This document shows, piece after piece, positions 48,849-61,115 of a stretch of 64,000 bases of DNA; position 1 is the stretch's first letter, and each line of letters starts with the position of its first letter. This DNA is from Petrosia ficiformis. Taxonomy: Eukaryota > Porifera > Demospongiae > Haplosclerida > Petrosiidae. A program made the translations under genes and the position numbers. The stretch covers positions 6,890,130-6,954,129 of the forward strand of contig OX345641.1 of assembly GCA_947044365.1 (NCBI GenBank). Direction: 5' to 3'. Below the pieces are notes generated by a model that did no database searches, was not told where the DNA came from, and was given only the letters and a program-made list of their open reading frames with translations.

Positions 48849-49424
48849 AAAGTACGTTCATGTTGAGTTGGCACCAAACTAAATGATAACTCAATGTGAA
48901 TGTACTTTAGTTAGATCCCAACTCAGTGTGAACGTACATTAGTTTGGTGCCAACTCAATGTGAATGTACATTAGTTTGGTGCCAACTCGATGTGAACGTA
49001 CATTAGTTTGGTGCCAACTCGATGTGAATTTACATTAGTTTGGTGCCAACTCAATGTGAACGTACATTAGTTTGGTGCCAACTCGATGTGAACGTACATT
49101 AGTTTGGTGCCAACTCGATGTGAATTTACATTAGTTTGGTGCCAACTCAATGTGAACGTACATTAGTTTGGTGCCAACTCGATGTGAATTTACATTAGTT
49201 TGGTGCCAACTCAATGTGAACGTACATTAGTTTGGTGCCAACTCAATGTGAATGTACATTAGTTTGGTGCCAACTCGATGTGAACGTACATTAGTTTGGT
49301 GCCAACTCGATGTGAATTTACATTAGTTTGGTGCCAACTCAATGTGAACGTACATTAGTTTGGTGCCAACTCGATGTGAACGTACATTAGTTTGGTGCCA
49401 ACTCAATGTGAACGTACATTAGTG
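48849..49424. repeat. 32-bp minisatellite within inverted ends
   Basis: About 15 to 17 copies of a 32-bp unit (GTGAACGTACATTAGTTTGG TGCCAACTCAAT). The first unit (48853-48880) is inverted (GTTGAGTTGGCACCAAACTA), so the array has inverted ends like an expanded MITE. It separates the two copies of the DOMON exon. Confidence 0.9.
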
Positions 49425-49529
49425 TACTATCCTTTACTATACATTTTTGGAGTAATATACCATAATTATAATAAGTTAGTAACTCAATTTCCATGCCACA
49501 GTGGAGTATTATTGTAATCTAGATCTAAG

Positions 49530-51513
49530 ATGAAGGTCCTTGCAGTGCTAGTATCAGCTGTTCTTCTTGCTGTGGTCTCTCCTGATAATTGTAGTGACTC
49601 AATGACGTCTAAAAATGGTTATACAGTCTCGTGGGAAAAAGAGCCTGACAACACTTGGGCAAAGTTCACTGTTTCTGTAGCAAACTCGGCTTCTCAGTTT
49701 ATTGCTGTTGGGTTCTCTGAGGACACAATGATGGTATGATGTTGTACTATTTATGAGCAATGGCAAATGATAGAAATGCAGAGGAATAAATGGATTGTAT
49801 GCATGCATAAATGGACGCAAGTATACATAAGTGGATAAATGGCAAGCAGATGTTTGAATGAAACAAGCTGCCCAATACCCTGTTTCTTTTAAAACGCATT
49901 CATACTAATTATATTCACGTGTGTAAATGTAATTTAATATTCCTATTTATAATCCAGACTGTACCCATCTATATTAGTACCTATTGAAGTGTTGTTTCAT
50001 TGATCAAGCCCACTGAGAATGGAGGAAAAGAGGGAGCATTTCCTATAGCTTAGACCTGTTGGTGGACTGGAGCTTTTTTAGTATTATAAGTTTTTAATTT
50101 AATAGAATACACTATAAACCAGGAAAATTTAATCCCATGCAGGCCCATGCCAATGTGCTCTCAGGGCCCCCAGGCTTGCAACCAAACCAATTCATATCCG
50201 ATACTGTAAAGTGTGTCTTACATGTATACATCTGTAATTATATAATTGCATTTATCCACTTTATATTCTATCACTTTTTGTACAGCCTAATACTGATGTT
50301 GCTGTAGGATCAATAGATGGTGAATCTACCTGGTTTGTTGAAGACAGGTGTGTATATCTATCAGCATCTCTTGTTCACAAAAACACACATTTGAGGAGCA
50401 TGCAGACAGACAGACAGACAGATGTAGTTATGTGTAGAAAATTCAAACAACATCCATCCTTCCTTAGATTCTATAGTTTTAGTTTTGACAGAAACTTAAT
50501 TTAATATTGACCAGAATCTTTTTGACAAAGAGTTTTAGAAAAAGAAAATGAATTCTTCAACGAAATGTTTCGACTGAAGATTTCCCTAGAGTCAAAATGT
50601 CATGTTGTGGTCTCTCTTTTTATCACACTTCAGTCAACCTTATACTAAGATAGACAGATAAACAATAAATAGACAAGAATGTTGATCATGAAGGATGGTT
50701 GTTGTTCAAGGGTTCCACAGTATATACATGAATGTCATACATATGCACAAATGTAAAGAATAAAGAGACACACAGAGGCATGCAGACAGAGACAGAGGAA
50801 AACAGGGAGTTATTCTGAACAATAGCTATAGAGTAATGAACACTGTTTCCTCTTACATGTAGGTATGCTACTGCTCGCGTAATTCCTCGATATGATAGTA
50901 TTCAAAGTCTGAGGAACACATCTATTTCTCTTACAAATGGAACAATGACAATGTCATTTGTGAGAGATATAATCTCTGATGATAGTGATGACACAAGCAT
51001 CAATAAGTGTGTCTATATCTTGTTTTCCTGGGGAGGAGCTGTCACCAATTTCACATCTCCTGCTCAGTTTAGCCAACATACAATGAGAGATGTGTTTACT
51101 ACACAGATATGTCTGGACCAGTGTACAAGTGGTAAGATTTGGTGTGCTGTGTTTTATAATTACATGATCTCATATCTTCCTTCCTCTCAGTCCATTATCT
51201 AATCTTTCCTTCTTCCCCTTATCTTTCTCCCTTCATCCCTTCCCTCTCTCTTTCTCTGCACATCCCTCTTTGTTTCTGACGGTCCTCTCTCTATCTCTCT
51301 GTTAAATGTCTGTCTCAGGATGTCTCCCTTTGTATCTCTCTCCGTTAGTCTATTTGTCTCTGCATGTCTCCCTTTGTGTCTCTTGCTCTCTTCTCTAAGT
51401 GCAACGCTTCACAAAACTTTAATTTCATCATTTTTCATTCAACAGGCTCCACAGTTCTCATGGCATCCACAGTGACTCTCTTACTGGCTCTTATCGTGGG
51501 TCTACTTTTTTAG
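49530..51513 (+). CDS. Secreted/anchored DOMON-domain protein
   Basis: Exons 49530-49733, 50286-50347, 50863-51131 and 51446-51513 give 200 residues. The signal peptide is VLAVLVSAVLLAVVS. The DOMON domain covers about residues 27-170: YTVSWEKEPDNTWAKFTVSV, IAVGFSEDTMM, DVAVGSIDG, FVEDRYATARVIP, TMTMSFVRDI and YILFSWGG follow the typical strand order. Family knowledge: DOMON domains bind haem or sugars outside the cell. The final exon is a hydrophobic tail (TVTLLLALIVGLLF) ending at the stop after a small-residue region, suggesting a GPI anchor or a short membrane tail. No cytochrome b561 domain follows. Exon 1 is duplicated at 48399-48603. Confidence 0.85.
51190..51420. repeat. TC-rich tract in DOMON intron 3
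   Basis: Repeated CTCTCT, TGTCTC and CTTTGT motifs. Polypyrimidine-rich simple sequence with no coding content. Confidence 0.75.
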
Positions 51514-52044
51514 TTAACACTAGTAGTGCACCGACAGTATTTCATACACAGCCGGAACTAGAAAACTATACAAAACTTTATAATATACTGTAGCTGGTTG
51601 ATTTAGGTTCAAAGTACACAAGTGCATTTTATATTGTAGTTACATATATAGTTAGCTAGATTTAGGCAAATATTAATAACAGCATTCCTGTTCATACGTT
51701 CGACAGGACCAGTTAAAAGTGAAAATTAATTATGTATACTTTATGAAAGATAATAATGTAAAGTCAGTCATAGTCTCTGCAACCAACTGAGATTGCATAT
51801 ATGCGCACCTTTAAAAGTAAGAATGGAAAAACATATACTATATATGTAATAGTAGCTATGCTGTTAATTGTGTCAGTAAGCCTGAAGTTCATGCATTGTA
51901 GCAAATACAGACTTTTTACAACAGTAATATCAAAATAAAGTTTCGCTATAATAATTTAATAATAATAGTAGAATTAACTTATAACATGTACATATTATAT
52001 ATATATAATTAATTATAATTATATACATGTTATATAATTATATG

Positions 52045-52172
52045 ACCGCGTAAGCGATTCTAGGTTACGCGTATACTCGACTCCTCCCCTAACCGCGCCC
52101 TTCAGCGCCCGCTGCAGCGCTCAGCGCAGCTGACTCCAATGGGAGTGGTGGTATTCCTATATATAACCCATA
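52045..52172 (+). promoter_or_regulatory. CpG-dense promoter region of the DD-galectin gene
   Basis: GACCGCGTAAGCGATTC, GGTTACGCGTATAC, CCGCGCCC and GCGCCCGCTGCAGCGC cluster in about 90 bp just before the start codon. This is the most CpG-rich stretch in the right half of the window. Confidence 0.5.
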
Positions 52173-54845
52173 ATGGATGGTATTCCAAGCCTAGCAGAAT
52201 TAGAAGAAAGAATTGACATAGTTGACTGGTATGCTTTAGGTTTGCAGTTAAAATTGAATCCGAAGAAACTTGAAGCATTTCGTGTGGAGAGTGCTACTGT
52301 CGCTGAAGGAAGACGAAAGATGTTCTCTTGCTGGCTGGAGAATAGTGAAAACCCTACGAGAAGAGAGCTTATCACCAAACTTAATACCCATTCGGTAGGA
52401 CAAAACAGGCTAGCTGAGGAATATGAGTGCTATGTCATAAATCAAGGTCAGTTTTAGTCGAAGGACACGCCCCCTTTGAAGAATTAATTAATTTTGGCTA
52501 TATAAATGAAGATTAAAGTTTATAATTATAAATTTATAAGCTTACAAGATACAATGAAAATTGAGCAACAAGTTAATAATTGTTTTGCTCAAACAGGAAA
52601 TGTAATAATGTAAAGGCTGATTCACAATATGACGCAAGGCCTTGCATTTCTTTGCGTTGCATCAGTGCGCTGTATTGTGAAGATGATGTGCTTCTTTTAA
52701 CGCTGTCAGATGCAACGTAATGCAAGAATAAGATCTGATTCTATTTTTGCGTGCGTTTGACCAATCAGTTTTCGGAATTTTATCACAACACATCGGACGC
52801 AAAGCAAGGCTTGTATCATATTGTGAACCAATTATAATAATAAATAATATAATAATAATTATTATTGGTAATTGCAAACAACTTTTGGTCACCAACATGG
52901 CTATTGTTTTGGTCACCAAAATGCATCTGTTGGTCACCAAAGGTGCATTTAGTTATAGTTACAGTTAACTAAAACAACACTAATTATGAATTGAGGTTAG
53001 GCACTTCCTTCTTAAATACACAATTGTGCCTATCTATATCTGTATCCCCATAACTATATATGTTCTAAATTTTTATAGAACAGCTTTAAAATAGCAGAGC
53101 TCATAATATTTTCCCTACTGTTTGTGATGGTAACTGTGTGTGTACATATCTGTGTATGTATGCATGTGCCTTGAGGCTGCAACTAAATATTTATTATACC
53201 CCTTTTTTATAGGTGAAACATTCATCACCTCAACATTTTCATCACGGAGGTACTTCATGCAAGTGATAAGGGATTATCGTTTTTATTGTTTCATCTTATT
53301 GTCTGTTGCAGTAATCTTTGCATATAATGGGCTAATGCCCATGGCACGTAAATTCTTGCTTCCAGTTGCAAACCAACAAACCCAAAGTTATGAATCACTG
53401 GAAGTAAGTGGAAAAGGTATTATAATTATTGGATATAATTATCGCATTCTGTTTACTGATATTGAATTCTATGGTATACAAAAGATTTTGAACCCTGACA
53501 ATTTCTATTCATCACAATGACATGCTTACCAATGAACATTGCTGCATCAACCTTGGGTTGCATAGGTTACCATGATGGTGATACTACAGGGATCACAAGT
53601 GTATTGATGGTCACAATTTAGATTTTTGTATCGTGATTTTTTTAAGTATACAACTTACAAGTTACATACTGATTAGTGGTATAAGGTTTAAGTATGTGCA
53701 CACATATATTATGTCTCAATTTGGCAGCTGGATGCTAGTATTCTGGCTTGCAAAGATATTTGTAGTGCAAAAAAAGACAGAGCTATGAAGATAAATTAAA
53801 TTTAGAAGTAATAAGATTCACTAAAGACATTGATAAAATAGCAGTGCAACTTCACTTATATACGAATTGTACATAAATTACACCAAGTACAATTTCTATT
53901 ACCAAAGTAGCAATACCCACGAACATACAGTAACTCTTACCATGTGAGTGGAAGGTTACAGTAATTCATTATACATTTGTATATGGGTCTTTTACATGTT
54001 TTAACTATTTGACAGAAGCACTCTACGATTCTGGATCATATTTAATTCCACATACATTTGGCTATGGGTATGCAGTACATTTACGTTTCTTAGCTCCTGA
54101 TTATGGCAGAGTTATCTTAGATCTTTACAACTCTGACTCTGGTAATGTTCTCCAACATAACAGTATGCGCTATTCAGGTTGTGGCATCTATAGGGAATCG
54201 AATGTACTTGTTCTCAACAGTCAATTACGTGATATGTGGGGTACTGTAGAGAGACCAAATGGTTTTCACTTTCTACCTGGAGAAAAGACTTCTTACATTG
54301 TTGCAGCCACTGAGTCTGCATATAAGATCAGTGCTAAATCTGGAGATTCATTTTTTACTTACTATTATGGTTATCGTACAGGAACAGAGCCTCATAAAGT
54401 TGACAGAATAGATACTTATATTATCGAGTATAGAGACTGTGTTTCGACTCAAAAAGGAAAAGTTTTGCAGCTCTTTTTAGGAAGGATAATAAAGAATTTT
54501 AATGTTGGGACATTGATTTCAATATCTGCTATAGCCCCTTCAAGGAAAGGCTCAACAATTGACATTACCACTATTGAAGGAGAAGCAGACATTTCAAGTG
54601 ATTCATTACCTATACTTGACATTACAATAGTCAGTGGAGAAAATGTGCCAGTCGGAGCAAAATTCAAAGTTAATATTGATGTTCATGATGCTTTAGTAAA
54701 AGTGTCACTCAATGAAAAGTTATACAAATCAATAAATTTAAACACTATGATGGAAAGCACTGTAACAGTCTGGGTATCTGGAGTGTCCCAGTTAAACCAA
54801 ATAGAATCTCATAATTTCCTGAATCATGCGAACAAGTATTACTAA
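52173..54845 (+). CDS. Death domain-TM-tandem galectin protein
   Basis: Exons 52173-52446, 53213-53416 and 54016-54845 join with phase-1 introns into 435 residues. Residues 8-88 form a death domain: WYALGLQLKLNPKKLEAF, MFSCWLENSENPTRRELI and NRLAEEYECYV match its helices. A TM helix lies at about 115-135 (FYCFILLSVAVIFAYNGL). Residues 164-300 are a galectin CRD: His207, Arg211, Asn227, Trp234 and Arg239 match the carbohydrate-binding core; the usual Glu is Val237 and the usual Asn is Ser209. Residues 300-420 look like a second, degenerate galectin fold (AKFKVNIDVHDALVKVSLNE). With no signal peptide and a single TM, the death domain should be cytosolic and the galectins extracellular (type II). 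A role coupling glycan sensing to death-domain signalling is inference. Confidence 0.82.
52615..52831. repeat. MITE in intron 1 of the DD-galectin gene
   Basis: The left end GGCTGATTCACAATATGACG and the right end GTATCATATTGTGAACCA are inverted partners, and GCAAGGCCTTGC-like motifs recur inside. A related fragment is at 47610-47690. Confidence 0.75.
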
Positions 54846-55775
54846 ATCTTTCTATTATGTAGATTGTTATTTCAATCTTAACATATACATGTGGAATAAT
54901 GGACTGTGTATACAAGCTGGTGGAACATAGTTATACATACAGTATAATATTATATAATTCATATTTTCTGATATGCAGTAAAGTTATCATAATCATGTCC
55001 AATATAATTAGGGTTAACTTTTCTACATATAATACACAGCAATAGCTATATATGAAGCAAAGAGCAGACATAAAACACAGCAAATGGTTTTAGTGATAGC
55101 TTAACTATATAATTCTACTTTTGAACACTTACAAATGTAGCTATCCTCACAATTATAGTATGTTGAAAATTTGTACTGTGATTTGTGCATAAAAAGCAAT
55201 TGAATAGTGGATGCTAAATAAAGAGATAATTAATAACAAGAATACAGAAGTCAACAGTCAATTTAATTGTTACAAGGTGATAAATATATTCCTCAAACAT
55301 TAATAATATAATTATGGAACTTTATTAACTGGAATTTAGCTGTATCGCTATCTTGAAAGAATATTACAAAGTTTTGTATAATAATTATGTAGTTAGATTT
55401 ATATAGGATTGTTATACGTATTTTTTCCTTTATTTTTGCGATAATACAAGTAGCCTGCTATATTATATATTATTATTCTTAAACTACACACATTAAAAAG
55501 AGATTTTACAACACCAATGTAAGTAGCTACTCAATTATGACTCAAAGACGAATGTGACAAGTACAAGTATAGAATATAACATAACACATAAAGGTGATTA
55601 TAAACTATAACCATTACATAACAATGAAAAAAAGTTCTGGAACAGGTCGCGATAAGCAAAGATCATACACATATATATAAAGACAGAGTACATAGCAACA
55701 GGTCAACTATATAATAAACTGTAAAGTAACACAAGTTCGTCAGTTAATACATTCAGTACACCAAAGAAACATTGC
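54846..55775. other. Convergent intergenic region
   Basis: AT-rich spacer between the convergent stops of the DD-galectin and multipass genes. It presumably holds both 3' UTRs. No coding exon was seen. Confidence 0.6.
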
Positions 55776-58341
55776 TTAAACATCATACATCAGTATGCCC
55801 TGATCCGGTGAAGTATTTGTACCTTGTGTGCTCATGTCACTCTCACTGTTTGATGTACTGGATTCATCAGTTTTGTATTTTTGAAGTTCTTTCTTCATAA
55901 CCCAAGATATTCCAGTTACTGTTAGAATGGGTATGATTTTCACGATGTCTGTTATAAAGCCTAAAGTATTGATGTTACCAAAGAACAGGATCACAGTATA
56001 GCCAGAGACAAGTATGAAGAAGATTGCTGCCAGAAAAATAAAGATGAGAAAACAAATAGCTTTTGATTCATTTATTAATCCTTCCACTTTTTCAAATAAA
56101 AATGCGAATACAAAAATACTCAGAAGGACGATACATATATAAATGGCTAGTTTTGTAATGACCATCACTGGACTGGCAAAAACTGCAATAACCATACCAC
56201 ATGCAAAGAAACTCCATGACACTGACGTAGCTAATGAGATCCATACTCCCATAATTTGCCAAATATACAGAACTGCATTCTGAATACGTCCTGGAAGTTG
56301 TCCTGGCACTGGATTTCGTTGACATAAAACACGGTAAAATAAAAATGGAATTGGAATGAGCATGTTTTTATTGCCTTTATATTTCACAATTATGATTGAT
56401 ACAATAAGAGCAACTACCGCAAGTATTATCACTACTGCAGTAATTACTCTATACACAATTGCATACTCACTTCTCCATCGGAAACCGAATGTTAAAAGAT
56501 TATGAGCAGACACACCTGTCATAAATAAGAGGACGTATCCAAAAACACAAATGAAAGCCCAAATAATGCTTTTGAAATGAAAACGCTGAGAAGATTTTTT
56601 TTCACTTACAGCTTTCTTATGAATTTCATCATAGTATCTGTAGATAATCCATGGAAACAATATCATACAGAACAATACAAGGAATATAAAAAATACTGAT
56701 GCGAAAATTAAATGTATTCTGTATTCATTTTCTCGATGGAATATGTGAAAATCATCAGGGTGCGAGACATCAGAACTCTTATATGTTGAGTATCCACGTT
56801 GTGTGACATCAAGACCAAATTCCTGTGTAGATGCTCGTTTAATTGCATATGATTTTAGCTATAAGCAAAAAATATAATTATTATTAATTTTAATTATGTA
56901 TCTGTACACCGTAAAAATGAACTAGTTATTTATTTGTTTACATAAATTTTATTAGTAATATCCTACTGAAATAAATTATTATCTGTAGACAAAGTTATTT
57001 GCTGACAAATGTCACGGATTTGTACCAAATAGATAACAAATAATTTTGTTAAAGATTTGTGTATGTTGTATAGATGAACAAGAATTATTTCAGGTTATAC
57101 CATGGTGCATGGGCAATCACCACGGTAACCTTTGATGTACCGAGGGAGATATATCGCCATAACATGCACAGGGAGATTTAGTGTCTAGCTATTTTCATAG
57201 TTTTTACAGTAAACACTAATTAGCATAGTACTATGGTTTCTACTTGACAACGGTGATGTCAAATGTGATTTAATTGCATACTTTTGTGTTAGTATAAAAT
57301 ACGGCACATAACACCTTGAAACCAATTATTTATATGTCCATAACTGCCTCCAACCAGGGCTAAATCCTATACTTACACTTACTGGTTCAACTTTCTAAAA
57401 ATATCAATTTAACTCATCTTTACTAGGGATCTTAGATTCGGTAATCGAGAGACAAGGCTTCATCTTTTTAGGACCTATATGTATCTATCTTCTCACCATG
57501 CTTTCACTGCTATTTATTAAATGCTTTTGAGCATGTGTAGTTTAATTTGTATGACATCATCAACCATAATATACATAATAATTAAATATATATCATATTG
57601 CTTTAAAACTAGTACTTGTAATTATTACTATTCCTAACTGGAGAACAAATCAGCCAATCTCAGAAAGTCAATTGGGGAAATAATAATTTTGATCAAACAC
57701 GTTACTCGCTATAGGACTTAGGTATCATCTATAGATGGAGAAGTAGTTGCTCTTCCAACTTCAGTTGGTTTCCTATGCAAAATGGCTATATAGCTATATA
57801 ATATATATATATATGTATACACACAGCAAATTTGAACAGCATAGATGTTGTTGTTACTTACCCACATTGTCACATTTGACAGTAATCCTCTTTTCCACTG
57901 TTCGCAATCCTCACATTGTTTTGTAAAAGGAGCAATAACCACATCTGCATATTGATGATTGACTACCAGTGTTCTCAGAGAGAAGACTTCAAGAACTTTG
58001 GGGTCTCCAAATAGTAGTGCTAGCGTTGAAACCCAACGAAATACTTGATTTGAAGCACTTATAGATCTATTCAGTGGGTGGACTGTTGTGTTCTCCGAGT
58101 TCTCGTAATAGGTTACTTCAACAACCATTGCAGGGTATCGATTAGTTGGGAAGAATGCCTCCGTGAGACTTCTTAAGTTGGACGGGTTAGTAACTATTGA
58201 ACTTTCCAGATCATTGAAGTCCTTTATTTCTGATGGAGTCTGACAGAGCGTTGCAGTGAGTGGAGTAAGAAACAGTAGCAGTGTGAGTATAACCATTTCG
58301 CTGATAGACATAATTATTGTTTCGATTAAGGTGGGGCTCAT
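55776..58341 (-). CDS. Orphan multipass membrane protein with signal peptide
   Basis: Minus-strand exons 57862-58341 and 55776-56858 join in phase 0 into 520 residues. A start at 58311 (MSISEMV, 510 residues) gives a cleaner signal peptide with core VILTLLLFLTPLTATL. The N-terminal ectodomain of about 150-200 residues has NTT, NRS and NVT sequons and a CEDC pair in KQCEDCEQWKRG. About seven to eight hydrophobic helices follow, starting IHLIFASVFFIFLVLFCMIL, with SIIWAFICVFGYVLLFM, VVIILAVVALIVSIIIV, IWQIMGVWISLATSVSW, AIYICIVLLSIFVFAFLF, AICFLIFIFLAAIFFILV and IIPILTVTGISWV. A Ser/Thr-rich tail of about 40 residues ends the protein. The layout is receptor- or transporter-like; I do not recognise the family. 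Confidence 0.8.
56863..57860. other. Intron of the multipass gene with a dispersed repeat
   Basis: At 57095-57375 it contains a copy of the repeat also found at 32130-32370 and 32600-32660 (GGAGATATAT, TTTTCATAGTTTTTACAGTA and ATAACTGCCTCCAACCAGGG are shared). Otherwise it is AT-rich with no exon seen. Confidence 0.65.
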
Positions 58342-58491
58342 TATGAAAACCTATGAATTCCACATAGCACTTTATTATATATGTTTATGGAACATGAGGA
58401 CAAGTAAATCAGATATAGTAAAGGTAGGCATGTTATAACGAATATATTTCCTGAAAAGCAAAACTATAATTATGTAGTCGATCGTGATGTT

Positions 58492-60330
58492 TTGTATCAA
58501 AGTACATTGTGACATCTGGTTACATCAGTTTGGTACTCCTTAGGCTAATTCCAGTGCTCCAAAGATCGGGCACCAGAACTCCAACTTAGTCTGGTACGTA
58601 TGTTTGTATTTGAGAAACTGCAAACGAGTGCAATATTGTTGCTTCAGGAATTCATTCATTAAGAGCGTGGGCGGCTGGGTCCTTAATTGACCACTCCCTC
58701 ATGTATACTATAATATAAATTTGTCGAGTAATACTAAAAATGGATAATGAAGGTAAGCTAGTAGCAATCTCTTCTTTAGTTTTTATGTAACATAATATCT
58801 TATTCCCCTATGTTTGAATTGTTATAAGTATTATATATAATACAATCCTGAAAGATCTGGCCATTCGTTAATTTATTTATACTTTCAGCTTTTCAGAAAA
58901 GAATGCCGGGAGGAATGGCGCAAACAACAACAAGATATCATTCGTATGAAAAATGAAAGGTTTTCTAAGATTTCTCGAGTCCCTAACACATCATCATCAA
59001 AGGAGAAGGTGACATTCAAAGTACATGATGTTGAACAGTCTCAAAAACGACTTGAAGAAGGTGTTGTGGGTGAGATAGTCTTGGAACGATGTGGAAGTGT
59101 TACACCAGTAGCTTTTTCGGATTTTAAATATGTTCCCTTTGAACATACGGGAGATTATAAGCCAATATGCAATGGCTTTATTGCTGCTGTTCACACAGCG
59201 TTTTCACAACACTATCCTCTTGTGTTTAGCCCTGATGCGATCTGGCTGTGCATAATACAGGGGCTTTCCTTTCATATCAATACCAATGCTGATAAGATGC
59301 GAAGCTATTTTGTGGAACACGAAGGAAAGAAAGACATCACTGTATGTACCGAGAAAGCATTCGTGAAAGGTTCACCTTCAAATCCTTGGCCAGAAATGTT
59401 TGACAAGTTTTCTCACGAATTAAGACGTCACGTTGGAGAAAAGACACATGACATTTTGACTCCATCGTTCACAACAACTGTTCCCGTTGAACGTGCTGCA
59501 TCCCAAATAGTGCTAATGGATTGTTTCAAACAATATTTTTGTTACCAGATGGTTTGTATATGTGGCATTCCTGAAATAACGCTAGAAGGAACTGTAGATG
59601 ACTGGAAACTACTTCTAGATTGGTGGATTAATGAACTTGAACCAGTTCTGGATCAATTTGTAGCTGCTGCATCAGGGAATGTTGATAAAGATTTCTGGGT
59701 TTCCATTTATAAGCTGAATCAAGCTTATGCTGTTGAACTGATAAATGGCTGGATTCTAACACTCTTCCCTTATCTAAAAAAAGGCAGAGATGGTGAAATG
59801 ATACGTAATGAATATATGAGCACATGGCAGAAGGTGTCATAATTATAAAGCTAAGCCTACAGAATCGAAAGGAGGTGATGGATTAAGTGGAGGACCTGAG
59901 GACCTGATTCAACATCGGTAACTACATCCTCTTTTCATCCTGGTGTTGTCTCTGTGCCATTTGAATGGATAGTGTTGTCACAGGAGAAACACTACCCAAT
60001 GCAATTCTACGCAGGTTTTATGGCCGCTACACAAGACCCAGATACAATGGCTATTCATCCTGAGCTTGGATGGGCAGTGGCTGACAGAAATGAGATTGAA
60101 ATATCTTCCAAGAAATTATCTGAGAATAAGGATTTTTGGTAAAAAATTGTCAAGATTAATTTTTATTTGCTATTATTATTATATGCGTGTCTTATAATCA
60201 TTAATTTTGTTTAGTAACCTTTTTGGACATAACTATATTCAAAATAGAATGTATATTTTTGTTTCAATTCATTATATACAGTCAGTATGATAATTGTATA
60301 ATAATGTAAGTTGTTTCAGTATGTGTGTAT
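58492..60330. repeat. Left unit of a tandem duplication (DUF4419)
   Basis: The promoter, both exons and the 3' flank match 60845-62680 in direct orientation. The shared promoter contains TTAGTTTGGTACTCCTTAGG-like sequence and TAAGAGCGTGGGCGGCTG. Confidence 0.88.
58740..60142 (+). pseudogene. DUF4419 gene copy 1, disrupted
   Basis: The exon layout matches the intact copy (13-nt start exon 58740-58752, then 58889 onward). A four-base insertion (CCGG after AAAGAATG) shifts the frame near codon 10. Eleven residues (REKALTLRQYD in copy 2) are deleted in frame after DDWKLL. An in-frame TAA follows CAGAAGGTGTCA, and a small duplication (GAGGACCT) lies further down. Two open pieces remain (58946-59842 and 59954-60142). 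The DUF4419 core motifs GSPSNPWPEMF, PVERAASQIVLMD and CGIPEITLEGTVDDW are still readable. I call it a recent pseudogene. Confidence 0.85.
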
Positions 60331-61115
60331 ATTTATGGTAATGGTATGAGAAATAATTACCATGACTCAACAAAATTATCTATGAATATGGCTTACACCT
60401 ATTCTCTTGGACTTTGCCCTCTAATATCTCCAAATAGGGTTATAATCCATATGTATTTCTTCTCACTCAATCATGAAATTTGTATTCTGTGGTTTGTATA
60501 AGTATTATACTAGTTTTTTTAGGAAATTATAGCTACAACACTATCCTTATATGAAGTAATGACTGTTATAACTTTGATGATAAATATAGTTCACAGCTGG
60601 TCCAGATTTGTCTCTCTCTTTATTCCAATACTTATCAACCTGGTCATTCTGACATACAATAATTATATATAATTATGAATGAAACAGGCAAATGTGATTG
60701 TCATCCTTTCTGACTTACAGTATTTGTGTATAAATCTTACGACATTAACATGATAGTTGTATGTATGTATCAGGCTCAGTGGGAAATATTAAACCCTACA
60801 GCATCTTTTATGCCCTTCAGTCACCAATATTGACGGGTACCACAGCACTACATTGTGACATCCGGTTATATTAGTTTGGTACTCCTTAGGCTAATTCCAG
60901 TGCTCCAAAGATCTAGAGCACCAGAACTCCAACTTAGTCTGGTACGTATGTTTGTATTTGAGAAACTGCAAACGAGTGCGTTTTCATATTGCTTTATTCG
61001 CTTGGCAATCTTCAGTTATGCCTTTATCGTTAAGAGCGTGGGCGGCTGAGTCATTAATTGACCACTCCCTCATGAAACATTGTAATTACGTAAATTTGTC
61101 GACTAATCTATAATA
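60143..61115. other. Spacer and promoter of DUF4419 copy 2
   Basis: The 3' flank of copy 1 followed, from about 60845, by the duplicated promoter. Nothing else was seen. Confidence 0.6.
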
